DNA of 64,000 nucleotides, taken from NCBI GenBank assembly GCA_947585865.1, contig CANPXH010000006.1, positions 1 to 64,000 on the forward strand. The letters are read 5' to 3'. A program made the position numbers and the translations under genes. The notes under the pieces were generated by a model. That model saw only the letters and a list, made by a program, of their open reading frames with translations. It searched no databases and was not told the origin of the DNA. Shown here piece by piece: positions 29,098-37,718 of the stretch (positions are counted from its first letter, which is position 1; every line of letters starts with the position of its first letter). This DNA comes from an uncultured Clostridia bacterium (GTDB lineage Bacteria > Bacillota > Clostridia > Lachnospirales > CAG-274).

Positions 29098-29526
29098 TAT
29101 TTTATTTTTTTTGATGATGAAAGCCTTTGTTGTGAGTTTACAGATAAAAATGCCGATTATTTGTTCAACAACACAGTAATTGACAACAAGAATTCCAAAA
29201 TATATCATAGTTACGGCGAAGTTCCTTTGCGCAAAACTTTTGAAAGGCTATATGTGCAATATGATAGATAACAATACTGTGGAAGCCGTTGGTAAAAAAA
29301 TACGCTTATAGTTAAATTTGAAAAAACAATAAGCCGGCTTAATACATATTCCATAAGTATATACGATAAAAACAATGCAGCCAATAAAATTAATGATTTT
29401 ATGACCTGCGAATTGGTAGATTGTGAATTTATTATTAAAGATGAAGTATGCAATAAACTTTCGAATATATTGAAAGGCAGAATAAGGACAGATTATAACA
29501 ACCTAAATATAGAATTTTACAGATGA
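29059..29526 (+). pseudogene. Frameshifted remnant of a soluble accessory protein
   Basis: An open stretch of 70 codons (MSMMHYFQSSSFNYF onward, to YVQYDR) stops at 29271. The neighbouring frames continue it: NNTVEAVGKK, then NTLIVKFEKTISRLNTYS through ILKGRIRTDYNNLNIEFYR ending at 29526. At least two frameshifts are needed, so the gene is decayed. The parent would be about 155 residues, acidic and aromatic-rich, with no recognised domain. It overlaps the end of the preceding remnant in another frame. Confidence 0.45.
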
Positions 29527-29561
29527 TGGTAATGTTAAACTCAAATAGGAAGGAGAATATT

Positions 29562-29891
29562 ATGAATAAACTTAGATGTACAGTATGGATAGCATATCTT
29601 TTATTTTCATATTATATGGCAATCAGATTATTTATTTCACTTATTCCGTTTGGCTTTATCTTGACTGACTTTGTGCCTGACATAAATATAATTAATAAAA
29701 TAATTGATAAAATGTATTTACTAAATGATTATAATTTTTTGCCAACTATTTTTTTAATAATAATTAGTATTTTTATTAATGTGTGGATTTGGATATCTAA
29801 ATACACAGGTATTAAACATAAAATAATTTTTGGGATACCGTTAATCATTGCTATTTTATATATTATTTCAATCTTTTTGCTTGCGATGTAA
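29562..29891 (+). CDS. Small multi-pass membrane protein, unknown function
   Basis: 109 residues, starting MNKLRCTVWIAYLL after GGAAGGAGAATATT. Three hydrophobic segments are visible: about 7-31, about 58-80 (FLPTIFLIIISIFINVWIW) and about 88-107. It has no signal peptidase site and no known motif. Because it is intact while its neighbours are decayed, it may still be expressed. Membrane proteins of this size often serve as immunity proteins beside polymorphic toxins, but nothing in the sequence proves this. Positions 29892-30116 downstream hold no gene I can support. Confidence 0.5.
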   Translation: MNKLRCTVWIAYLLFSYYMAIRLFISLIPFGFILTDFVPDINIINKIIDKMYLLNDYNFLPTIFLIIISIFINVWIWISKYTGIKHKIIFGIPLIIAILYIISIFLLAM

Positions 29892-30116
29892 GCTGTCAGG
29901 TATACTGACATTATATCATTATATTTTGATTAAAATTTTTTAAGGTTGGATCAGTACATTTATATCAATGTTGTAAATGTCAGCAAATAGAAAAAAATAA
30001 ATATAATATTACAATATATAAAATATTTACTGCAGATGAAAAAACATATTTAATGTTACTGACTGCTGACAAGTTACTGCTCTTTTGACATTTTCTTGAT
30101 AATCTCACCCAATTTC

Positions 30117-30193
30117 AGAAAAGGACAGCTTTTCAAAAGACTGTCCTTTTTTGTTATAAATTTGTAGACAAAAGAATTTTGCTGTGTTACAAT
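30117..30193 (+). repeat. Terminator-promoter module, copy 2
   Basis: AAAAGGACAG / CTGTCCTTTT hairpin (about 30119-30150), then TTGTAGACAAAAGAAT, with TAGACA (30165-30170), 17 nt and TACAAT (30188-30193). The similarity to copy 3 begins further upstream, at CACCCAA-TTCAG (from about 30106). It drives the Rhs-tip remnant and the propeller-like gene. Confidence 0.7.
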
Positions 30194-30229
30194 TAAAATG
30201 AATTTTAAAGATAAATGCATAATAAGGAA

Positions 30230-30446
30230 AGATATTACAATGCCAATACAGGTCAATTCAGTATCAAAGACTTAATCAAAGACGGGTTTAATTGGTATGC
30301 TTATTGCGGAAATAATCCTTTGAATTATGCTGATCCGAGTGGTAAAAGAAGAGCAGAGGGATATAATTCAAAATGCCTTTACAGAAGATAAGGATGACGG
30401 ACCATATGTTAGAGCAGGAATTATTTTGGCAAAATGGGGGAGATGA
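30230..30446 (+). pseudogene. Rhs/YD-repeat core tip fragment with decayed toxin end
   Basis: Without a start codon, the frame from 30230 reads RYYNANTGQFS, then DGFNWYAYCGNNPLNYADPSG. This is the signature that ends the Rhs/YD-repeat core in polymorphic toxins (classic form RYYDPxTGRF...NPxxxxDPxG). It reaches a stop at 30389-30391. The +1 frame then continues as FTEDKDDGPYVRAGIILAKWG to 30446, so a frameshift separates the core tip from a short remnant of the variable toxin end. Such orphan tips are left by recombination that swaps toxin ends. The next gene, only 2 nt on, would be the natural immunity gene. Confidence 0.75.
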
Positions 30447-30448
30447 GT

Positions 30449-31423
30449 ATGAAATTAAAATTTGCTTTAATATGTATCACCATTTTACTAATTATAATTT
30501 TTCTGTATATTTTTGTTCCTTTCATGAATGTTGAAAAAAATGCAGAGGGTAATACTATTTCAAACATTAATAATGATGGGTTAGTGTGCAAAGCTGATGA
30601 AAATATATTTTATTCTAATTTTGGAGGTGATTGGTCATTACATCAATATAATATGATAGCGCAAAGAGATGAAAAGCTTTTATCTGACTATCGGGGCATT
30701 TCCAATATTAATGTGATAGATGATTGGGTATATTATATATCCGGAAATCCGGGATCAATATGTCGTATTAATATATTAAATCACAAAAAGCAAACCTTAA
30801 CATTAAAAAGATACTGTAAACTATATATTTTAGGCAAATATATATATGCTTTTGAATCAATTGAAGGTAAACCACAAAAATTGTATAGAATGAATTTGAA
30901 AGGTAAATTCAGAAAAATAATTGCTACAAATATAAATTCATATTTTTATATATACAAGGGTTTAATATATTTTTCAAGGGCGAATGATAATTATTCTTTA
31001 TATTCGTGTGATTTGAATGGAAGGAATCTAAAAAAGATAATTGACAAGCCTGTGTTTTGCGTAGGTATCGTTGATGACAGCTTGTGTTATTATGATTATT
31101 TTCATAACGTTTTGATCAAAAGTAATCTTACAGGAACATCAGAAAAAATATTATTTGCAGGTAATATTCAAGAAATTAATGTATCTGATAATATTTTTTT
31201 TAAAAGCCAAGGAGAAATTATTATTATGAGTTTAGATGGGAAAATTATAAGAAAGATAAAAACAGGTTCTATTTCTCAAATAAATGTAGTTGACGATATA
31301 CTTATATATAGAAGACCGGTTCAAGGGGATGACGAACATCCGGAAGGAGCATTTTTTTTAAATATAAAAAAAGAAAAGGAAGAAAATTTTTCCCCTGAAA
31401 CGATTCAAAATATGTTAAGTTAA
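30449..31423 (+). CDS. Membrane-anchored beta-propeller-like (DUF5050-type) protein
   Basis: 324 residues. GGGGAG lies 6 nt before the ATG that gives MKLKFALICI; an ATG 15 nt upstream overlaps that ribosome site. Residues about 5-27 form one membrane anchor, with the rest probably outside. The body has repeated short blades such as IFYSNFGGDWSLHQY, VYYISGNPGSICRIN, LYRMNLKGK, LYSCDLNGRNLKKI and IIMSLDGK, typical of DUF5050/propeller repeats in Firmicutes. The gene directly follows an Rhs tip remnant and its stop, the position of an immunity gene. An immunity role is inference; a general surface sensor is the alternative. AT-richness is higher than in the chromosomal genes to the right. Confidence 0.65.
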   Translation: MKLKFALICITILLIIIFLYIFVPFMNVEKNAEGNTISNINNDGLVCKADENIFYSNFGGDWSLHQYNMIAQRDEKLLSDYRGISNINVIDDWVYYISGNPGSICRINILNHKKQTLTLKRYCKLYILGKYIYAFESIEGKPQKLYRMNLKGKFRKIIATNINSYFYIYKGLIYFSRANDNYSLYSCDLNGRNLKKIIDKPVFCVGIVDDSLCYYDYFHNVLIKSNLTGTSEKILFAGNIQEINVSDNIFFKSQGEIIIMSLDGKIIRKIKTGSISQINVVDDILIYRRPVQGDDEHPEGAFFLNIKKEKEENFSPETIQNMLS

Positions 31424-31493
31424 CGAAATAAGCATATTAAGTGATAAGATATACAGTTTTATAATAAAAGGCTTGATACCCACCCAACTTCAG

Positions 31494-31565
31494 AAAAGGA
31501 CAGCTATAAAAAGCTGTCCTTTTCACTATAAAATTGTAGACAAAAGAGTTTAGATATGATAAAAC
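31494..31565 (+). repeat. Terminator-promoter module, copy 3
   Basis: AAAAGGACAGCT (31494-31505) pairs with AGCTGTCCTTTT (31512-31523), followed by CACTATAAAATTGTAGACAA, TAGACA (31537-31542), 17 nt and TAAAAC (31560-31565). The hairpin arms carry compensating changes relative to the other copies. From 31566 to 31814 only a doubtful 83-codon frame with no ribosome site is present, so this copy has no clear gene. Confidence 0.7.
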
Positions 31566-31814
31566 TGCCTTAGGAAGCAGATGTTGCTGTGCTTTGGGAG
31601 TGTTTTACAGCCTTTGCTTTCGCTGATGTAAAAAACGATAATAACAACCAAAGCACATATTGTGATTTTAGGGGAATTATTATTATATTTCCTTGTTACA
31701 AAATAAATGCTTATGTAAATATGTTTATAAATTTTGTTTCTTATTTTTTTCTCTGTTTTTTTATCGGATACTTAATGAACAACAATCGCAAAAAATGTCA
31801 TATTTTCAAAAAAG

Positions 31815-31843
31815 TTGACTTAGAGTACAGTATGTGTTAAAAT
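31815..31843 (+). promoter_or_regulatory. Promoter of the cas operon
   Basis: TTGACT (31815-31820), a 17-nt spacer and TAAAAT (31838-31843), 65 nt before the cas3 start. No other promoter of similar quality is seen inside the operon, whose genes nearly touch. Confidence 0.7.
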
Positions 31844-31908
31844 ATAACAGAAATATAGCAGATAAAAAAAAGACTTTGAAAACATTATAATTGAGAAAGG
31901 GTAATTAT

Positions 31909-34278
31909 ATGTATGCACATATAAGAATTGATGGGGATAATATTATCAAACAGACGGTTGAGGAACATCTTAAAAGTACTGCAAGTATCGGAAGGCAGAC
32001 AGGCAAAGCCATAGATATAGAAAATATGGCTTTTCTTGCCTGCCTTTTTCACGACATGGGGAAAAATAAAGAAGAATTCAATCAATATATAATCGATGCC
32101 GCCATAAACGGGATCAATATAAAAAAGGGAAAAATAGATCACTCTACGGCAGGCGGACAATATTTGTACAATATGTTTAAAAACAACGATTTTTCCAATG
32201 AGATGCTTGCTGAATTGTTGGCTGCGGCAGTATTTTCTCATCATGGACTTATTGATATTTGCAATAAGGAAAACGGAGAGGTCTTTGATGCCAGGTGCAA
32301 CAAAAAAAATATAGGCTATGAGGAGGCCGAGAAAAACTGTACATCCCTTTTATCCGAATATGATATTGAAAATATCAAGGAGAAAGCTATCGGTGAAATG
32401 AAAAAGGTAATTGCAAAGATACAGAATATAGCAGGGGATATGAAAAAACAAAACAGTCTTATAAAAGGAGACGGTATTCCTTATTTTATGCTGGCGTGTC
32501 TTCAAAGATCAATAACATCGATCGTTATGGATGCCGATCGCAAAGATACGGCAGGATTTATGACAGGGATACAATATGATCTCATAAAGGATCCCGAGGC
32601 CCTGTGGAGCAGTTATGAGAAGAAGCTTGATAGAAAGTTGGCTTCTTTCAGTAACGTAAATAAAATAACAGATTTGAGAAGCAAAATGTCAGAGGAGTGC
32701 TTTGAATTTGCACAAAACAAAAGCGGCATATATTGCCTTCCCATACCCACAGGCGGCGGCAAGACACTTGCTTCTTTGAGATTTGCCTTAGAACATTGCA
32801 GGCTTTACAACAAGCAAAGAATAATATATACGGCTCCTTATCTGAGTATATTGGAGCAGAATGCAGATGAGATAAGAAACATACTAAATGATGATGATAA
32901 CATTTTGGAGCACCATTCAAATATTGTAATTGAAGGCGATGAGGAAAATTACGACGGCAGAGATATTTACAAATATTTGACGTATATATGGGATAGTCCT
33001 GTTATATTGACAACTATGGTAAGATTTTTGGACATACTCTTCTGTTATAATAGTTCTGATGTAAGACGATTTTGCAAGCTCTTTAATTCCGTAATAATTA
33101 TAGACGAGGTCCAAAACATACCCGTAAAAATATTAAATCTGTTTAACCTTACTGTTGATTTTCTTTCTCGAATATGCAATACAACGATCGTGCTTTGCTC
33201 AGCCACACAGCCTTTGTTAGATAAAACAAAGAGGCCTGTGATATATGGCTCGCCTAGGAATATGATAAAAAATATAGATGATGTATCGTACGCTTTTAGG
33301 AGAACAAGAATAATTGACAAAACCGATGGAGGTATAAAAAAATTAGATACATCCGAACTGGCGGATCTTGTATTGGACACGGTTGATGAAAACATACTTG
33401 TGATACTTAATACAAAGAGTGCCGTTGCCAAATTGTATAACGAACTTATATCCCGTGATACGGAATATAATATTTATCAGCTTACCACATATATGTGTCC
33501 GCAGCACAGGAAGGATGTTATAGCTCATATTAAAAAAAGGCTTGGCACAGATAATATAATATGTATAAGCACACAGCTTATAGAGGCGGGCGTTGATATT
33601 TCGTTCAATAATGTTATAAGATCGCTGCCCGGACTGGACAGTATAATACAGGCGGCGGGGAGATGCAACAGACACGGCGGAACCGATATAAGGGAGGTGT
33701 ACATTGTAGACTATGCCGAAGAAAATGCAAATAAGCTTGAGGATATAAGTAAGGCGCAGTCGGCTATGAGAGACAATGTTCTTCCCTATTACAAGAAGCA
33801 CTGTGATGAATTGGGAGATGATTGGCTGCTTACAAATGGAGCGGAACGATATTATGAAACATATTTTTTCAATAGAAAAAATGAAATGGACTATCAAATA
33901 GACGGGCCTATAAATATGTACGATATCCTGTCCAAATTCAGAGCCGATAAACTTCCTTGCTTAACAAATCAATACAAAAAAGCAGGCAAGGCGTTTAAAG
34001 CTATAGGCAGCGATACAATTGGCATAATTGTTCCCTACCAAAACGGTAAAGACAAAATTATGGCCTTTTTGAATACCAATGATCCGATCAAAAGTAAAGG
34101 CATCCTCAAAGAATTGCAAAGATATACCGTAAATGTGTATAGAACAGATAAAAGACTAAAGGAGCTAATTGATAAAAATGCCGTTATGTTATATAAGGAC
34201 AAAGGTATATATGTACTGTCGGAAGGCTTTTATGACGATAACGGAGTTAAAACAGAGCTTGAAGATCTTATTTTTTAA
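31909..34278 (+). CDS. cas3: CRISPR-associated nuclease-helicase Cas3 (type I-C)
   Basis: 789 residues, starting MYAHIRIDGD after AGAAAGGGTAATTAT. The N-terminal HD nuclease domain has the EEHL helix, LFHDMGK (His48-Asp49), HSTAGGQ and SHHGLID, which supply metal ligands. The SF2 helicase follows: PTGGGKT Walker A near residue 280, VIIIDEVQ near 398 (DExH box II), LCSATQP (motif III), TQLIEAGVDISF and QAAGRCNRHG (motif VI). All catalytic motifs look intact. Cas3 is recruited by target-bound Cascade and degrades the invader DNA while unwinding it. It is the first gene of a seven-gene operon with cas5c 12 nt downstream. Confidence 0.97.
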   Translation: MYAHIRIDGDNIIKQTVEEHLKSTASIGRQTGKAIDIENMAFLACLFHDMGKNKEEFNQYIIDAAINGINIKKGKIDHSTAGGQYLYNMFKNNDFSNEMLAELLAAAVFSHHGLIDICNKENGEVFDARCNKKNIGYEEAEKNCTSLLSEYDIENIKEKAIGEMKKVIAKIQNIAGDMKKQNSLIKGDGIPYFMLACLQRSITSIVMDADRKDTAGFMTGIQYDLIKDPEALWSSYEKKLDRKLASFSNVNKITDLRSKMSEECFEFAQNKSGIYCLPIPTGGGKTLASLRFALEHCRLYNKQRIIYTAPYLSILEQNADEIRNILNDDDNILEHHSNIVIEGDEENYDGRDIYKYLTYIWDSPVILTTMVRFLDILFCYNSSDVRRFCKLFNSVIIIDEVQNIPVKILNLFNLTVDFLSRICNTTIVLCSATQPLLDKTKRPVIYGSPRNMIKNIDDVSYAFRRTRIIDKTDGGIKKLDTSELADLVLDTVDENILVILNTKSAVAKLYNELISRDTEYNIYQLTTYMCPQHRKDVIAHIKKRLGTDNIICISTQLIEAGVDISFNNVIRSLPGLDSIIQAAGRCNRHGGTDIREVYIVDYAEENANKLEDISKAQSAMRDNVLPYYKKHCDELGDDWLLTNGAERYYETYFFNRKNEMDYQIDGPINMYDILSKFRADKLPCLTNQYKKAGKAFKAIGSDTIGIIVPYQNGKDKIMAFLNTNDPIKSKGILKELQRYTVNVYRTDKRLKELIDKNAVMLYKDKGIYVLSEGFYDDNGVKTELEDLIF

Positions 34279-34290
34279 AGGAGGGAAATC

Positions 34291-35004
34291 ATGGACAAGC
34301 CTAATATTTTTGAGTACAGAGTGTATGGCAAATATGCACTTTTTACCGACCCTATTACCAAAACGGGAGGTGAAAAATTTACATATCAAATACCTACATA
34401 TCAGGCACTCAAGGGAATAACAGAGTCAATATACTGGAAGCCTACGATACAGCACTATATTGACGAAGTCAGAGTAATGAATATTATCAGAACACAGTCT
34501 CAGGGTATAAGACCGATTCATTTTAACGATGAAAAGAATGATCTGTCTATATACACCTATCTTACAGATGTGGAATATGAGGTGAGAGGTCATTTTGAAT
34601 GGAATGAAAATCGTAAGGACCTTATAAAGGACAGAAATGAAAATAAACACTATGACATTATGAGGAGAATGATAGAAAAGGGAGGAAGAAGAGATATATT
34701 TTTAGGCACAAGAGAGTGTCAGGGCTATGTTGAGCCGTGTAAATTCGGGGAAAAGAAGGGCTTTTATGACAATATAGATATGACCTTCGGTATTATGCTC
34801 CACGGAATAACCTATCCCGACGAGGTTACCGATAAAAGCAAGGAAGGAATAATGTCCGTAAGGCTGTGGACCCCTAAAATGAAAAATGGAATAATAAAAT
34901 TTCCAAGGCCCGAAAATTGCCCTATAGTCAGGGATATAGGAAAAAGAGATATAAAGGAATTTATTTCGGGTGTAAATTTCACAGAAGGAGATGATGCTCT
35001 GTGA
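34291..35004 (+). CDS. cas5c: Cas5c (Cas5d-type) crRNA-processing subunit
   Basis: 237 residues, preceded by AAAGGAGGGAAATC. In type I-C systems this subunit replaces Cas6: it cuts the pre-crRNA at the base of the repeat hairpin and stays on the 5' handle. The N-terminal RRM-like part has YGKYALFTDP and YQALKGI, with the Tyr of IYWKP in the region of the catalytic tyrosine. The Lys-His pair of NENKHYDIMRRM matches the catalytic Lys-His of characterised Cas5d. DIFLGTRECQGYVEPC is a family block. The stop overlaps the GTG of cas8c. The array repeats form the expected stem with an ATTGAAAT handle. Confidence 0.95.
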   Translation: MDKPNIFEYRVYGKYALFTDPITKTGGEKFTYQIPTYQALKGITESIYWKPTIQHYIDEVRVMNIIRTQSQGIRPIHFNDEKNDLSIYTYLTDVEYEVRGHFEWNENRKDLIKDRNENKHYDIMRRMIEKGGRRDIFLGTRECQGYVEPCKFGEKKGFYDNIDMTFGIMLHGITYPDEVTDKSKEGIMSVRLWTPKMKNGIIKFPRPENCPIVRDIGKRDIKEFISGVNFTEGDDAL

Positions 35005-36842
35005 GTTGGCTTGAAGCTTTAAGCAGGACTTACGACAACTGTGCATCGGCGATAGGGGATTACGATAATTATAAAAGACCTCTTGTGCCGGTTTATCACA
35101 CAGTAATAAGAGCGGAAATTACAATCACACTGGATGTGCACGGGGAATTTGTAAGTGCCTGTACAGAGGACAAGAAGGATAAAAATTCATATACTATAAT
35201 TCCCGTTACGGAAAGTTCGGCGGGCAGAAGCAGCAATGTAGCTTCGCACCCGCTGTGCGATAATATACAATATGTAGCGGGAGATTATTGGAAGTATTTG
35301 GGAACGGAAAAAGCAAAAGCACATTTCGATGACTACAAGAACAATCTGGGAAAATGGTATAATTCTCAATATTGCACAGATAAAATAAAAGCAATATACA
35401 GCTATATCTCTAAGGAGAATATGATATCCGATATTATAGGCTGCGGAGTGTTTACCGCTGACAAAGATGAAAACTATAAAATCGATAAAAAGGCTAAAAT
35501 GAACGTAAGGTTTAAGGTCATATGCCCCGATAAAACAGAGCATATCCCCGAAACATGGAAAGATGAGGAGCTTTTTGAAAACTATATAAAGCTGTATGAT
35601 GAAATGATAGCGGAAGGGAATTTGCCAAGGTCAATATGTTACAACAGCGGTGAAGAAAAAGTTATAGTAGAAAATCATCCCAAAAATGTTTTGTCAACAG
35701 CGGGAAATGCCAAGCTTATTTCCGCCAACTCCGCATGGATAGACCTTGTTTGGGGCGGAAGATTCAAAGATAGCTCGGAGGCTGCCGAGGTCAGCTATGA
35801 AAGTTCGCAAAAGGCTCACAATGCATTGTCGTGGCTTATTGCAAACCAAGGATATATAAAGGACAGCTCAGCCATTGTAAGCTGGTGTGTAGAAAACAAA
35901 AAAATACCGAACACAGCGGAGATCGTAATGGGCAATCCATTTGACAGTAAAAGTGACGAGAATGATAAGGCCGATACGGAATATGAATATTCCCAAATGC
36001 TCAACAGAGCCTTAAGCGGATATCAAAGCAATATTGAGCCTAATGACAGAATAGTGGTGATGTCGGCGGAGGCTGTTACAAACGGAAGGCTGTCGATAAA
36101 GTATTATGGAGAACTTACCGCATCGAATTATTTTAACAATCTGAAAGATTGGTATAGCAAATGCAGTTGGTTGTTCCCATATAAAAGGATAAGCTCGCCG
36201 TCACCCCATCAGATAGCTCAAGCTGCATACGGGATTATGCAGGGCGGTTTCGTTAAGGCTAATGATACGGTGGAAAAAAGCTGCGTGGAAAGGATATTAC
36301 CATGTATAACAGAAGGCAAGGCAATACCATATGACATAGTTATATCTTCTGTTAAAAACGTTTCCAAAGGCGCATCTTTCAGCCGCAGTGAACATAACAA
36401 AATAATTGCCACGACCTGCGCAATTATCAAAGCATATTATAAGGATAAAGGAGATGATATCACAATGGAATTAAACAGCAGCAATGACAGAAGCTATCTC
36501 TATGGCAGATTGTTGGCGGTGGCAGAGGCGCTTGAAAGGAGCACCTACGATCCGGGTGAAGACCGTGTCACAAATGCAGAGAGATATTGGAGCAGTTTTG
36601 CGCAAAGACCTGCCGCAACATGGGCAATAATCCAGGACAGGATCCGCCCATATATAAATAAGTCTAAGTACAGCTCCAGATACGAAAAACTTTTTGAAGA
36701 AATACACAGTAAATTTGTATCTTCTGAAGATTTTATTGCAAACAAAGAGCTTTCACCTATGTATGTATTAGGTTATTGGTGTCAGAAAAACGAATTATAT
36801 AAAAGCAAAAACAATGCTAAAATAAGCAATGAGGAGGAATAA
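35001..36842 (+). CDS. cas8c: Cas8c (Csd1) large Cascade subunit
   Basis: 613 residues from a GTG start that overlaps the cas5c stop (GTGA), with GAAGGAG 10 nt upstream. It begins SWLEALSRTYDNC, a common Csd1 opening. Family landmarks include VPVYHTV near the start, SSNVASHPLCDNIQY and the C-terminal helical part with SYLYGRLLAVAEALE and NAERYWSSF. The C-terminal region can supply the small Cas11c subunit from an internal start in type I-C; ATGGAATTAAAC at 36464-36475, preceded by AAGGAGATGATATCACA, is a plausible internal start for it. The protein recognises the protospacer-adjacent motif and positions target DNA. Confidence 0.95.
   Translation: MSWLEALSRTYDNCASAIGDYDNYKRPLVPVYHTVIRAEITITLDVHGEFVSACTEDKKDKNSYTIIPVTESSAGRSSNVASHPLCDNIQYVAGDYWKYLGTEKAKAHFDDYKNNLGKWYNSQYCTDKIKAIYSYISKENMISDIIGCGVFTADKDENYKIDKKAKMNVRFKVICPDKTEHIPETWKDEELFENYIKLYDEMIAEGNLPRSICYNSGEEKVIVENHPKNVLSTAGNAKLISANSAWIDLVWGGRFKDSSEAAEVSYESSQKAHNALSWLIANQGYIKDSSAIVSWCVENKKIPNTAEIVMGNPFDSKSDENDKADTEYEYSQMLNRALSGYQSNIEPNDRIVVMSAEAVTNGRLSIKYYGELTASNYFNNLKDWYSKCSWLFPYKRISSPSPHQIAQAAYGIMQGGFVKANDTVEKSCVERILPCITEGKAIPYDIVISSVKNVSKGASFSRSEHNKIIATTCAIIKAYYKDKGDDITMELNSSNDRSYLYGRLLAVAEALERSTYDPGEDRVTNAERYWSSFAQRPAATWAIIQDRIRPYINKSKYSSRYEKLFEEIHSKFVSSEDFIANKELSPMYVLGYWCQKNELYKSKNNAKISNEEE
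36464..36842 (+). CDS. cas11c: Possible internal cas11c (small subunit) within cas8c
   Basis: Inside cas8c, in the same frame, ATG at 36464 (MELNSSNDRSYLYG) is preceded by AAGGAG at a suitable distance of about 11 nt. In several type I-C systems the Cas11 small subunit is made by internal translation from the 3' end of cas8c. The position, about 125 codons from the end, and the ribosome site fit that precedent. This is inferred from the sequence and known I-C biology; expression is not shown. Confidence 0.5.
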
Positions 36843-36844
36843 TT

Positions 36845-37717
36845 ATGAACATATTAAGAAATAAGATCGATTTTTTGGCGATCGCAACAGTTGACAAAGC
36901 AAATCCCAACGGCGACCCATTAAACGGCAACAGACCCAGAGAAGATTATGACGGATACGGAGAAATTTCAGATGTATGCCTTAAGAGAAAAATAAGGAAC
37001 AGACTTCAGGATATGGGCGAAAAGGTATTTGTAATATCCAATGAAAGAAGGGATGATGACTTTAAAAGTCTATATTCCAGGAGTCAAAGCATACCCGAAT
37101 TAAAAGAGGCTTCCGAGAAAAATGACAAAGAGAAATATGCTTCGATCGCTTGCAGCACATGGATGGATGTAAGGGCGTTTGGTCAAGTTTTTGCTTTTAA
37201 AAAGGACAAAATGTCTCTTGGAATAAGAGGCCCTGTTTCCATTCATCCTGCCGTAAGCACAGAACCTATAGTTATTTCGGATATACAGATCACAAGAAGT
37301 ACAAACAGCGATCCCAATATGCAGGGGAATACGGAAGTTGACGATAAAGGCTCTGAAACCATGGGTACAAAGCACAGAGTTGAATTTGGCGTTTACATAA
37401 TAAAAGGCAGTATAAATGTACAGCTTGCCGAGAAGACAGGCTTTAGCGAGGAGGATGCCGAAAAGATAAAGGAAGCTTTGGCAACATTGTTTGAAAACGA
37501 TGCCTCTTCAGCAAGGCCGGAGGGAAGTATGGAGGTCAAGAAACTGTATTGGTGGAAGCATAACTGCCCGTCAGGTCAGTACTCTTCCGCCAAGGTACAC
37601 AGAAGCGTTGAGGTAAAGCGCAAGGAAGGTGTGACATCACCGAGAAGCTTTGAAGACTATGAAGTGAAATATACATCTCTTGAAGGACTTGATCCTGAAA
37701 TAATAGAAGGACAATGA
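36845..37717 (+). CDS. cas7c: Cas7c (Csd2) Cascade backbone subunit
   Basis: 290 residues after GAGGAGGAATAATT. It opens with RNKIDFLAIATVDKANPNGDP, the usual Csd2 start, followed by NGNRPRED, SDVCLKRKIRNRLQD, SIACSTWMDVRAFGQVF, IRGPVSIHPAVS and MGTKHRVEFGVYI. Six or seven copies coat the crRNA spacer in Cascade. The gene begins 2 nt after cas8c ends and is followed after 1 nt by cas4, so translation is probably coupled. Length and motifs are normal for the family. Confidence 0.96.
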   Translation: MNILRNKIDFLAIATVDKANPNGDPLNGNRPREDYDGYGEISDVCLKRKIRNRLQDMGEKVFVISNERRDDDFKSLYSRSQSIPELKEASEKNDKEKYASIACSTWMDVRAFGQVFAFKKDKMSLGIRGPVSIHPAVSTEPIVISDIQITRSTNSDPNMQGNTEVDDKGSETMGTKHRVEFGVYIIKGSINVQLAEKTGFSEEDAEKIKEALATLFENDASSARPEGSMEVKKLYWWKHNCPSGQYSSAKVHRSVEVKRKEGVTSPRSFEDYEVKYTSLEGLDPEIIEGQ

Positions 37718-37718
37718 A

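Noticed and set aside
31589..31840. 83-codon frame before the cas operon
   Set aside because: No ribosome site, odd composition, and the cas promoter lies in it. A decayed membrane protein cannot be excluded but is not supported.
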